Shown here: positions 18,311 to 27,837 of the stretch, piece after piece | Numbering within the stretch: position 1 is the first letter of the stretch | Layout of the letters: every line of letters starts with the position of its first letter | Assembly: GCA_040954595.2 (NCBI GenBank) | Contig: CM082598.2 | Coordinates: forward strand, 4,464,001-4,528,000 | Origin: Balanoglossus misakiensis | Taxonomy: Eukaryota; Hemichordata | Length of the DNA: 64,000 nucleotides | Direction of reading: 5' to 3' | Translations under genes and position numbers: made by a program | The notes under the pieces: model-generated | Told to the model about the DNA's origin: nothing | Seen by the model: only the letters and a program-made list of their open reading frames with translations | Databases searched by the model: none

Positions 18311-20179
18311 TCCAAAAAGAGCAGACGATATTTCGCGTTGGCGCCCTCACAAGGCAGTGTCCACTAATCCTTTCTTTACCAGCGCATTTCATCTGGAGTT
18401 TTTCGACACCAAGATATGAGAAAAATTCTTTTTTCATCAATAAAGTTACATTATCTTCGCTTTGATACATGAGAGCGAAATGTTTTCGTACTTTTGAATC
18501 CAGATTGAGCCTTTCATATACTTTGGGTCAGTCATTTTTCCAGCATTTCAAAACTGTCACACACCTTATACAACTCAATAATTCAGAAACACATACAGGG
18601 ATATCATGTCACACAAAAAGTTTTATTTTCATGTGGTTATATTCGCAAAACCTGACAATTTATACATTTGAAATCCCTGTACAATCTTCTACGAAAATGC
18701 AAAAATAGAGAGCTGATACATTTTTACAAAACAATGATAATCATACTAACATAAACATAAGTACACAATATAGGTATATAAATAGCCTATCAACATTGAC
18801 TACATAGCAAAGATGAGTGATCTATTTCTTAAGATAACTTGATTTATTTCTGGGTTTTGCAGTACCCAATATTTCATATTAATAAAATTAAACATGATTT
18901 TCTAATTTGCAGATTCAGATGTAGAGAGGCAGTCATCCAAGAACACAACAGCAAAGAAGTGGCAAATGTAAAGATTGAAAAAAATCTACTACAACTTTTA
19001 TGATGACACTTGAACATGTGAATGATAGAATATAATAGCACTGTACATGAGGAGACACAAGATTTGAAAATTTAACATTTCTGAGGTAGTACTTGTAGTA
19101 AATCCAATTTACTCTCTAAGATTCTATGTTACACCACATAGCATTGTCTTCGGAATAATTTAATTAAAAAATTGTATAATCTGGTTGACTTGGAAACACA
19201 TTTCATAATTTCTCGTTCTGACTTCCACATTTAAAAAAATTAATGGCCGACGATCATCTCATGCACACGTGAGTAATTTTCTGTGTCCAATACAAATGTT
19301 CTGCAAATTTTGCATTTGACACATTCAAATAGTAGACTGCCTTCGCTTCCTTCCATCTTTCAGGAACACTGTACATTGTATAAGTAGACTTTTAGTTTTG
19401 TCCCTTCTTTTCACCCAATTTGCTGTCTTTCCCCGATTTCTGACACAGTCTATGGCGGCCGCCATCTTGTCTGTTGTTAGGACAGCACACTGCCTTATGG
19501 CACTGACTGTATACAATTTTTGTAACCAGAGTCTCTGGTTTGGTACATTCACATAAGACGATCACCACCCTTTAAAATTAGAGAGAAAAGTTTGTTTTGA
19601 TGCAATTAATGAAACTGACAGTATTGCCATGTCTGGTTGAAGTTACATTTCATCCATTCGAAGAAGGAAATTACAGATTTTGAGAGGTACATGAAAATAA
19701 TGATTATGAGAATAAAATTCAATGGATCAATGGGCATAATTAATTTGTGGAAGTCAATTTGACCAACAATTCTCTGTATCTTAAATAGATCATCGTATGA
19801 AAGTTCAATCACATGATTATAATTGAGATAACTGGTAAAAAAGTTGACAATTCACTGCACTGTTTAGACAGGTGACAAAGACAATGTATTGCTAACATGC
19901 TTTACCCCCCCCCCCCCTTTTCACAGCTGTTTGAATGGAACGGTCTAACTTTACATAGGAAACACTGTGTCTGATTGTGACATTGTTCTTAAAGGGGTAG
20001 TTTGATAAAGTTACTCTGTTTTAACATTTCAATTAGCTGCACTTGTTCCATTGGGAAAATTAAGTTATTTGGCCCACCAAACATACATGTACAACACATT
20101 ATATATGTTCTCATCAATCTGGTGTGATTTGCAATTTGTGGAATCGACTTCTATTGGCTAACCAACCACCCAAGTCATA

Positions 20180-20333
20180 TACTGTAGAACCGGAAGTTTT
20201 CATGAACGATAAATTTCCGATAACTTCCCGAGAGTGAAAAAAAAATGCTATACCGGGTAATAAATAGTCGCGAAAGAACAATGTGTTGATATCGTGAACA
20301 TTTCATGTCACGAAAATTTCCTGTTTTACAGTA
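20180..20333. mobile_element. Foldback MITE, family B
   Basis: It starts actgtagaaccggaagtttt and ends cgaaaatttcctgttttaca. At ~155 bp it is shorter than its relatives. Confidence 0.75.
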
Positions 20334-20357
20334 CATCACCTTTGGTGATCCATCCCT

Positions 20358-20715
20358 TTAAAGGGACAAAGTCTCTCTCTTCTTCCCCATTTTCCATTAA
20401 TTATGTTTAATACAAGACACCGTTTATATTAATGTACATGTGGATGTATAGTGAACCAACTTTCAACCACACACACCTTCCATCTGGCTTGTAGACACGA
20501 GAGTGAAAAAAACTCGCCAAACTGAATAATCGGTCTCTACCATTTATTAATTTTTTGGCGAGTTTTTACTCTCATATCATACAAGCAGGATGGAAGTTGT
20601 GCGTGGTTGAATGTACATTCACTACATATGCACATGTACATTAATACAAACGGTGTCTTGTATCAAACATAATTAATGGAAAGAGGGCAGCAAGAGAGAG
20701 ACTTTGTCCCTTTAA
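20358..20715. mobile_element. Family A foldback MITE next to the USP-like stop codon
   Basis: This 358-bp copy has TTAA at both ends. Its edge lies only 7 bp beyond the stop codon of the minus-strand USP-like gene, so it begins that gene's 3' UTR. Confidence 0.92.
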
Positions 20716-20722
20716 TGGGGCT

Positions 20723-23700
20723 TCAGTCTTGAGACTCTTGCTTGATTTTCTTCGGTTCGTCTCCATGGCAATCGGCCCGTCTCTTCCTCTGACACGCCTC
20801 CTCTCCACCTTTCTCGTAGAACAACAGAGCAGCTGACGATTCCGTCCGCTGGAAATCCGACGGCGATACCTCTCGGACCTCCGTTTCCTCGATGCGCACC
20901 CAGTCGCTCGGACGCTTGAGGAAAGCCACGTGGTGATGCTGTGGAGTCGCTATGGCAACCGTGAGGTCATACTGGAGCACGGTCTGCTCGCGTTTCAGGT
21001 ACACAGGATTCTTTGCAATCCTCAAGGCGTTAGGTCTACTGCGATCCTTGTTGCCAACGGAGATCACGAGGCATCGGGGCGCCTGTGTGATTGTTAGAAA
21101 ACGCTTGGCTCTCGATCGAGGGCACTGTTTGCACATTGTCTTCACGTCGCGATCGACGAAGAATTTATCCAGGGCGTCTTGGAGGTCCTCTGAGTCATCC
21201 ACAGACAGGGATATGTAGGGGAGCTCTGCATCACTCTCCTCAAAGTGCTGATAGGATTTGCAGAAGGTTTTCTCTTTCACCCGCATCAGGCAGATACCGT
21301 GACATCCAATCTCCCGCACAACGGATTGTACGATCATCTCGTACGCATCACACGGGCACGCAGCATCAGACGATTTCTCCCGATCTCGCAAATCCTGAAG
21401 GTTGTGGTACAGAGCGCCCGACGCTTTCGACAGAGCCTTAGCAGTGTCGGCCATGACGACATCATACAGCTGGCAAAACGAGCACAGAGACGTCAGGGGG
21501 CAGTTTTCGTGTTTACTTTTAGCGAGGATAGCGTACTCGGCCAGACTCGGGCAATGTCTGAAGGCCTGCAAGACTGCGTTTAAGAAACTTGAGTTCGGAT
21601 ACCCGTCAATTCCAAGGAACGGTATCACCTCCCTCAGTCTACAACAGGGGCTTGGACTTTCCGATGTTAACACGCCATTTCCGAGAACATTTGTGGATTT
21701 GATTATCGGATCACATGTAGTCGTAACGCGGTTGATCTTCAAATCCTGTGAGTTACTAGCACTGCATGTCTGTTCCTCCACAGGGCAAGTACTGGGCAAG
21801 CATTCAGCATGCTGATCTGGCACGTTGCTATGGTCATGAACAGCGCCCCCAGCAGAACCGACGGGTGAGGAACGTGAAGCCGACGAGCTCTCAAGATCCG
21901 GTTCGATCTTGACCGACCGTAACTGCTCTGAATTCGCGCAACAATCGCCGGTATCCGTCGCTACAGCACAGTTTGACGTTGGCTCGTTCTGCCCGCTGAT
22001 CGTTGCCTCTTCCGAGGTCGACCACAAATCAGACTGGTTTCCTTGAAGACTTTTCACGTTTGATATTTTTATCGTATTCACTACGTCGTCGATGCCCTCC
22101 CCACTACTGGGGGGCTGATATTCCCCAGTGAGGGCACCATTCCCCACTGCTCGCACTGGCTCTTTTGCATACGAATTAAAATCGTAATAATCCCCACACT
22201 CTTTACCGACATCGGAAATGTGGTTTGGCGTCAAACTGCGCTCATAGCCAGGCGCGTCATCTTTGTAAATTCCCGGAATGCACCTCTGGAGATCATCGGG
22301 AATGGTGAGACGGAAGCTCTCGGACAAACCCTCGGATCCAGGCTCTGCAACTGGTAAAGATGAGCCATCAGACGGTTGTGTGTAGCTACCTGCCAAGGTA
22401 CCACCACTATCAGGCTGTAGCTGCGACCCGAGTTTCGCAATCTGTAGCATCTGCAGGCTGGCCGAGAACACGTTCTCCCCGACGGACCCAAGCTGTGGAT
22501 CCTTAGCAGTGTCAGTCTCGACAGTCAGCATGCCTGCCTGACTCTGATAGTCGTGCTTTGTTGGCTGGGCATCAGTCATCCTCACGGCATTCTTCATCTT
22601 CATCACGGCAGCAAGCGTGGCTAGTGTACTCTCCTGGCTGCTCTGTCCCAGGGTGACGTCTTGACGTATCTTCGCGCTTCTATCCACTGCGCTGATGACG
22701 CTACGTCCGGTGGATGGCATCAGTAATTTCTCCCCGTGTCCATTCGCACTCTTTGCTGATGCGGCACCTTTAGCTAACGCTGCAAACTGCTGTAAAGTCT
22801 CATTGGCTGAAATTTCTCTACCCTTGCAACTACCAGTCTTCCGTGCATTTTCAAATACCTTATTCCCCTTGGAAATATTGCCATTGGTTTCTTGCAAACA
22901 TTTCTCTGTGAAAATGCATTTTTCTTGCTTTATAACTCTCTTCTTAGCTTTTGTTTCTTTTACAGAGGAACCTGGTGTGATAGGGCTGGTTTTTATGTTA
23001 TTCTCCAGTGCTGGATTCAATGCATCTTTTCTGGTTTGTGAAACAGTTTTTTGTTCGAAATCAGGGCTAATATGACCATCAGCTTTCACTGAGTCTTTCG
23101 AATTATCCCCTGAAATTGGTCCAGAGCATGAATTATGCTTTGAAGTCTGTCCCCAACTTTCTGAGGTCCGTTTCTCTCGCACCAACTTCACCATAGCAGC
23201 TAACTGTTGATTGGCTGTCCCTACAATATCTCGACTCTCATTGGAGTAAGTGTGATTTTCTGTGTTACCCTGTCCAATGGTTGAGTTTGTTTCTGGTAAA
23301 GGTTCTGGAGTGTTTCTTGCGGGTGACTGTTCATGTTTGTTTGTGAAAGGTTCTTCCTTGACATCTCTTGTCTTGAAGCCATTCTTTATGGTCTCTGTGC
23401 TCAAGGAACTTCCAACAGGTGAACTGGTCTGGCCATCTCCTGGTTTTTGGGTTCGCGATTCTTGTTGACGACTGGTATCCTCTGAGTCTCGCTTAGAATG
23501 ACCTCTGCCCTTCTTCTGGGTGACGAGACAGGCCAGCGCTGCCAACTGTTGATTGGCAAAGCCGACGACGTCACCTCCCTTATCCGGGTATTCCCCGCTC
23601 TTGCCGGCACGGCTGTTTTCCGGCGAACACACGTGGGCACTCTTGAAAGAGTCGTCCAACAGCGAGGAGACCTCCAGACAATCCTTTCCGGATTTCCGAA

Positions 23701-25360
23701 CCAGTGGAGAAGACGAATCCGAATGTGATTGAGATTCGGTTTTCCCGGAATCGGTGCAGTTCCCTTCCGACCACAGCTGGGCGAAATCCCCAACTCGGTT
23801 CCTTTTCACCATCCGGACCAGAGCGGCCAACTGCTGATTGGCTTCCCCGACGACATCCCGGCTCCCGTCCAGATAATCAACAGGCAGTTTCCTCTCACGG
23901 GCATCGCCAACAGAAGACCGCCACGAGCCAGCTTCGATCTTCACTTCCACATCTCTGCTTTTGACTGAATTGGGATACTGTTCTTTAGCGTAAGTTTTAG
24001 CATGGCTAGCTTTTGCTGTGGATAATCGTCTTTCTTTTCTCTCGGCTTGCATCTGCGTTCCACCGTCTGATGTTTCTGATGGACGCGGCTTGTCTTGTGT
24101 TCTGTTCTTTTTGACGAGCGAAGCCAGCGCAGCCAGTTGCTGGTTGGCCTCCCCGACAATGTCCGTGCTCAGTTTGTCGTCGGGGACGCCAACACAGTCC
24201 CTGTCGTTCTCTCCGGAAGCAGCACAACATCCGGCGTCTATCCCGGATGTCTCTTCCAGCCTCAAGAGCGACGCCAGTCTTCCCAGTGCCCCGGACGCCG
24301 TGTGTGTCCGTTCCGTTGTCATGTTTAGTTTCGCCAGTCCGCTCAGCTGGGCAGTCTCAGCGTCTGCTACAGCCAATTCTCCCTGGCCATCACCGCAGGC
24401 AATCTGCTCGTAAAAGAGCAAACACGTCGACTCGCGACTCACGGACCGCCACAGCTCACCTTTCACAGACTCCCCGATGCAATACCACTGTCCTCTCTCA
24501 CCTTCTGTTGCGCGAACATTGACGTGTGCCGTGTAGCTCCCACCGTCAATCGTTGATCCACTGTGCGAAATCAATGCAAACAGCCTATAGTAACACATTG
24601 GTGAATCTCTCCCCTGGCTTGGTGTTTTCAACTGCAATGTGTACGGAAAATCAGACTTATTCCTGGAGGGTGCTGTGGCTTTTTCATTGAAGAGATCCAG
24701 GCAGACAGTTAAAACTTTAGGGAGAGTTCCTGTTCTTGTTTCACGACGCCTCGTCTGCTCTGAATATAATTTGCATATCTTGTCTTGGACTTCCTCTTGT
24801 AAAGTTCTTGGTTGTTGTGGGCATGTCACAGGAATGATATTATGGAGTTCGGTTTTCCTGTCTGGATTTTCGCAACTACTGTCTGCGGACTGCGCATGAA
24901 CTGAGAATAGTTCATCAAAAGCATGTAGGTCGCAGTCCTGCTTCAACAAGTCCAGGACGTGCTTATAGAAGTACACAGCATCAAACTGGTGTCTCCCAGA
25001 CTGGCATTTGCCGTGCAGTGCCAGCCATTTTGCCTGCACCGACATCACAGTCAGGTCGAACAGGGTCGGCTGGCGCTCCTTGGAGATGGTCGCGAACTTC
25101 AACACGCTGCACAGGACGCAGTGGTCTCGCTGGCAGACGGCCACGTGGCTGCCGTACAGCCGCCGCGTCTGCACCAGCCGCTGGAAGTACTCGCAGTGCC
25201 TCAACACCTGCAACACTGTCGTCAGGTGGCTGCAGTCGCTCAAGTCCGCAGAAATTCGCTGAGGTCTGGTGTGCAGCACTACCATCTCCTGTTCGTCACT
25301 GGAGTTGAAATCTGCACTGGCCATACTGCTGGCTTCTTCAACCCTTTCCCTCATTGACAT
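20723..25360 (-). CDS. Tandem USP-fold protein, predicted inactive deubiquitinase
   Basis: A single exon encodes 1545 residues. The ATG at 25360 is used because an in-frame TAA lies just upstream and the GTG at 25369 is not a likely start. Domain 1 (about 35-320) has a Cys-box-like DCSHLTTVLQ where Ser44 replaces the nucleophile (Cys43 is one residue early), a CVLC pair, LPKVLTVCLDLF, and GGSYTAHV where Ser275 stands in place of the GHY histidine. Domain 2 (about 1242-1515) has NSSFLNAVLQ with Ser1258 for Cys, CSFC, CPCDAYEMIV like the QEDAHEF box, a zinc-type CKQC, and an HHHVAF box that keeps a histidine. The ~900-residue linker is Ser/Lys-rich with repeated ANQQLAAL helices. A bipartite basic patch near 1524-1540 suggests a nuclear location. 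USPs cut ubiquitin; this one probably only binds it. No named orthologue is recognised; the layout is USP36/42-like. Confidence 0.8.
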   Translation of the reverse strand: MSMRERVEEASSMASADFNSSDEQEMVVLHTRPQRISADLSDCSHLTTVLQVLRHCEYFQRLVQTRRLYGSHVAVCQRDHCVLCSVLKFATISKERQPTLFDLTVMSVQAKWLALHGKCQSGRHQFDAVYFYKHVLDLLKQDCDLHAFDELFSVHAQSADSSCENPDRKTELHNIIPVTCPQQPRTLQEEVQDKICKLYSEQTRRRETRTGTLPKVLTVCLDLFNEKATAPSRNKSDFPYTLQLKTPSQGRDSPMCYYRLFALISHSGSTIDGGSYTAHVNVRATEGERGQWYCIGESVKGELWRSVSRESTCLLFYEQIACGDGQGELAVADAETAQLSGLAKLNMTTERTHTASGALGRLASLLRLEETSGIDAGCCAASGENDRDCVGVPDDKLSTDIVGEANQQLAALASLVKKNRTQDKPRPSETSDGGTQMQAERKERRLSTAKASHAKTYAKEQYPNSVKSRDVEVKIEAGSWRSSVGDARERKLPVDYLDGSRDVVGEANQQLAALVRMVKRNRVGDFAQLWSEGNCTDSGKTESQSHSDSSSPLVRKSGKDCLEVSSLLDDSFKSAHVCSPENSRAGKSGEYPDKGGDVVGFANQQLAALACLVTQKKGRGHSKRDSEDTSRQQESRTQKPGDGQTSSPVGSSLSTETIKNGFKTRDVKEEPFTNKHEQSPARNTPEPLPETNSTIGQGNTENHTYSNESRDIVGTANQQLAAMVKLVREKRTSESWGQTSKHNSCSGPISGDNSKDSVKADGHISPDFEQKTVSQTRKDALNPALENNIKTSPITPGSSVKETKAKKRVIKQEKCIFTEKCLQETNGNISKGNKVFENARKTGSCKGREISANETLQQFAALAKGAASAKSANGHGEKLLMPSTGRSVISAVDRSAKIRQDVTLGQSSQESTLATLAAVMKMKNAVRMTDAQPTKHDYQSQAGMLTVETDTAKDPQLGSVGENVFSASLQMLQIAKLGSQLQPDSGGTLAGSYTQPSDGSSLPVAEPGSEGLSESFRLTIPDDLQRCIPGIYKDDAPGYERSLTPNHISDVGKECGDYYDFNSYAKEPVRAVGNGALTGEYQPPSSGEGIDDVVNTIKISNVKSLQGNQSDLWSTSEEATISGQNEPTSNCAVATDTGDCCANSEQLRSVKIEPDLESSSASRSSPVGSAGGAVHDHSNVPDQHAECLPSTCPVEEQTCSASNSQDLKINRVTTTCDPIIKSTNVLGNGVLTSESPSPCCRLREVIPFLGIDGYPNSSFLNAVLQAFRHCPSLAEYAILAKSKHENCPLTSLCSFCQLYDVVMADTAKALSKASGALYHNLQDLRDREKSSDAACPCDAYEMIVQSVVREIGCHGICLMRVKEKTFCKSYQHFEESDAELPYISLSVDDSEDLQDALDKFFVDRDVKTMCKQCPRSRAKRFLTITQAPRCLVISVGNKDRSRPNALRIAKNPVYLKREQTVLQYDLTVAIATPQHHHVAFLKRPSDWVRIEETEVREVSPSDFQRTESSAALLFYEKGGEEACQRKRRADCHGDEPKKIKQESQD
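23172..24163 (-). repeat. Four ANQQLAAL helix repeats in the USP-like linker
   Basis: Four ~21-residue units lie at about 24105-24163, 23797-23860, 23509-23571 and 23172-23232. Each has D-[IV]-V-G-x-ANQQLAA followed by hydrophobic and basic residues. Looser relatives (ANETLQQFAALAKG, STLATLAAVMKMKN) follow downstream in the protein. The spacing is irregular, so these are motifs rather than a simple tandem array. Confidence 0.85.
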
Positions 25361-25559
25361 TTTGGACACTTCAGATTATGGAGAAATTCTTCAGGACAGT
25401 TCAGATTACATGTACAGGGAAGTCAACAAGCCAATTTCAATATGATGGCTTCTGTGATAACTTCAACTGGAATCATTCTGGCCACCTAGAAACAAAAATA
25501 GAAAATATGTGTTGTTTTAAATATAATATTTTTTGTGTATTTTTAGTGTTAATTTTTAG

Positions 25560-25704
25560 ACACAAAAGTCTCTCTCCCTTGCTGCCCTTTTTCCATTAAT
25601 TATGTTTGATTAAAGACACCATTTATGTTAGTGTACATGTGGTTATATACATCCCACTTGTAGACATGAGAGTGAAAATACTTGCCAAAATGAATAATCA
25701 GAGA
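25560..25704. mobile_element. Family A foldback MITE, left-half remnant
   Basis: It matches the left arm from the agtctctctc stretch through ttaattatgtttgat to ccaaaatgaataatcag. The right arm and TTAA ends are missing. Confidence 0.75.
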
Positions 25705-26527
25705 GCTATATTCACTTTGAATGACAAAGTGACCTTTGACCTGATTGGCTCCTCAGACTGACCTACCATTTGTGAACTTTGCCTTTTGATATTACACATT
25801 AAAATTTTTGGCTTCATGTCAAGAACAGCATTCATTGCTACCCTTCATATTTTTCCCCTTAAGGAATAGCGAGTTTGTTGAAGCATGCAGTTTTGTTTGT
25901 GCGAGGTGAGGGCAAATGGTACTGAGGGTCAAGGGTCAACTATACAGGGCTGAACATGTCCCATCATTAAACTTTACTAACAACTGAACCAAGGGACCCA
26001 TGGTAACCATGGTAACAATTATCTAGGTACACAACTACTGGTACATTTGTAAACCATGGATCTTTCGGGGTCTTTCTGTCTATGGATGTGGACTAAAGCA
26101 GAGATGATCATCCTGGTACATGTACATATGAAAACACATACTGTACAATGATTTCGGTATCACTGTTGACCATGAGACAACACATAAAACAAGATTCTGG
26201 CCGTTTGATAACTGCTTGTGGTTTCACCTTATTGTGTTGATTTACCTTGTGAAAACGAGGGACTGTGTTTCAAGTGAATTAGTAATAGGTCGAGGGGCAA
26301 GTGTCGTTTTTTACACTAATCAAATCTACGCTGTTCTACAATATGTCATGGCTTTGCACTCCGACTCGAGGTCATCATATGCACTGACTTAATTTTCGAG
26401 CGAGTGCGACGCGCTTGCGGTTATTGGTGGATTGAAATGGCTATTGACTCACCCTCGACATTTTCCAATCACACATCGCATTACTCACCCGAACAAACCA
26501 GTATCAACAGAACAGACAAATACTTAC

Positions 26528-26600
26528 TCTTTCTGTCAGGGTCACAAAATATTGCCATCAACAACAAAGCTACGAAGGTCGCCATCTTTGCTTATGTCTC
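26528..26600 (-). promoter_or_regulatory. Candidate 5' leader exon and promoter of the USP-like gene
   Basis: On the minus strand a strong donor (agaaaga|gtaagta) follows 26528, and an acceptor (tttctag) precedes 25485, 125 bases before the USP-like ATG. The leader holds an aagATGGCGAC segment like a YY1 site, often found just inside TSSs. If spliced this way, its ATG (26585) makes a 26-codon upstream ORF that stops before the main start. Confidence 0.4.
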
Positions 26601-27837
26601 CCTAACTACCTGTACTTTAGTCGATTTGACCCCACAGCCTGGCGTGGCCGGACAGGCCGCCAAGGTCACCGCACTTTGAGGGATCCGCCATTAGATTTTA
26701 GAAGGGGTGATCAGTTTGAAGAGATTCAATTAAATGTAGTTTGTTATGTTTCCACGATTGATAATTATTTTAAATTACCTTTTTATTGCTACCAATGCAC
26801 AATATTCTGTGTTCTCCCTAAACATTATGATAGTTTGCCTATCATAAGTCTCTACTTTAAATTTTCTTCAAGCGAACAGATTACACAGAGAATGGCGGCC
26901 ATTTTGAACTTCAAATTTGAGACAATTTGGCTCTCTTACTCTTAATTTTAAGACAGATAATCTAAAATACGGGGATTTTTAAGGAAAATATGTCCTTCAA
27001 TGTGTTTTCCTTCTTTAGGATCTTCAATCACACATTTATAACCACTTTGAGTGACAATAAATATTACAGCAAACAATCATGAAGTCTGAGATATCAATGT
27101 TACTTTTATTTAACAAGATTACAGTACATAAAATTAAAACTGTGTGAATATGAAAAAAAATTATCATCACACACTGATTCTCTATCAGAATGTTCCAAGT
27201 GTCAGACACAATTACACTCTTTGCTACTGACTTGGCACTGTTAGGAATATATATAGGCAACATGATAGGTGAAGTTCCAGTCAGACCTCAATACACTAAC
27301 ATGGCGATCTCATTTGTCCATGCTTTAATATAACAAACCATAGATATTCACAGACACGACCCACAACGCTCATGCAAATTGGATTCTAAACGACACACTT
27401 CACAAGTTACCTTTTACACTAGTCACTGCTGACAAGTGGGAAAATTCAGTGTTAAAACTACACCATGTCCTAAAAAATACACCTAGTCTACCAACATATC
27501 AGAGAACTCGCCACTAAAAGTCATTGTACTGGAATTTTGAAAATAATACAATAGGCTTCAACTGAAAAGGTACAAAATAAAGAAAACTTGTCACGCTGTG
27601 ACATTTTTGAAAGAATGACACAAGTTAAAATACGTCTTTGTCTAAAAGTTCTGACATTGTACATTGAGTAAGCATATAGAACAAAATTTCAGTATGTCCT
27701 CACAACAGTTTAACTTAAATCTGCCATCTTGAAATTCTGTCGACAAAATGCGATTTCTTTTCACTCAATGTAGCATAAACCTATTTAACGTGCTAAAACT
27801 CCATCTCAACTACTTCCCAAGTTGTTGTTGTTGTTTT

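Larger units (their letters stand above)
17563..20722. other. LDH leader intron, LDH promoter and 3' flank of the USP-like gene
   Basis: LDH 5' sequences lie at the left. Towards the right is what should be the 3' UTR of the USP-like gene on the minus strand, with a possible AATAAA (TTTATT at 18843-18848 on +). A family B element (20180-20333), a family A element (20358-20715) and a C run near 19905 are present. No further exons are recognised. Confidence 0.5.
25361..27837. other. Intergenic region between USP-like and CIZ1-like genes
   Basis: It contains the proposed USP-like leader and promoter, a second YY1-like aatggcggccatttt near 26890, and on the right the CIZ1-like 3' flank with a possible minus-strand AATAAA at 27105-27110. 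No other coding sequence is recognised. Confidence 0.55.

Noticed and set aside
20952-25308. Many + strand ORFs of 80-137 codons opposite the USP-like gene
   Set aside because: Shadows of the GC-rich minus-strand coding exon, with no recognisable domains.
25361-25369. GTG at 25369 as start of the USP-like protein
   Set aside because: Eukaryotic nuclear genes rarely start at GTG, and an ATG with A at -3 lies three codons downstream. The same reasoning moves the transaldolase start from 49023 to 49005.
26528-26585. Start of a secreted protein (MATFVALLLMAIFCDPDRK)
   Set aside because: It looks like a signal peptide, but no downstream coding exon fits. A non-coding leader with a uORF explains it better.
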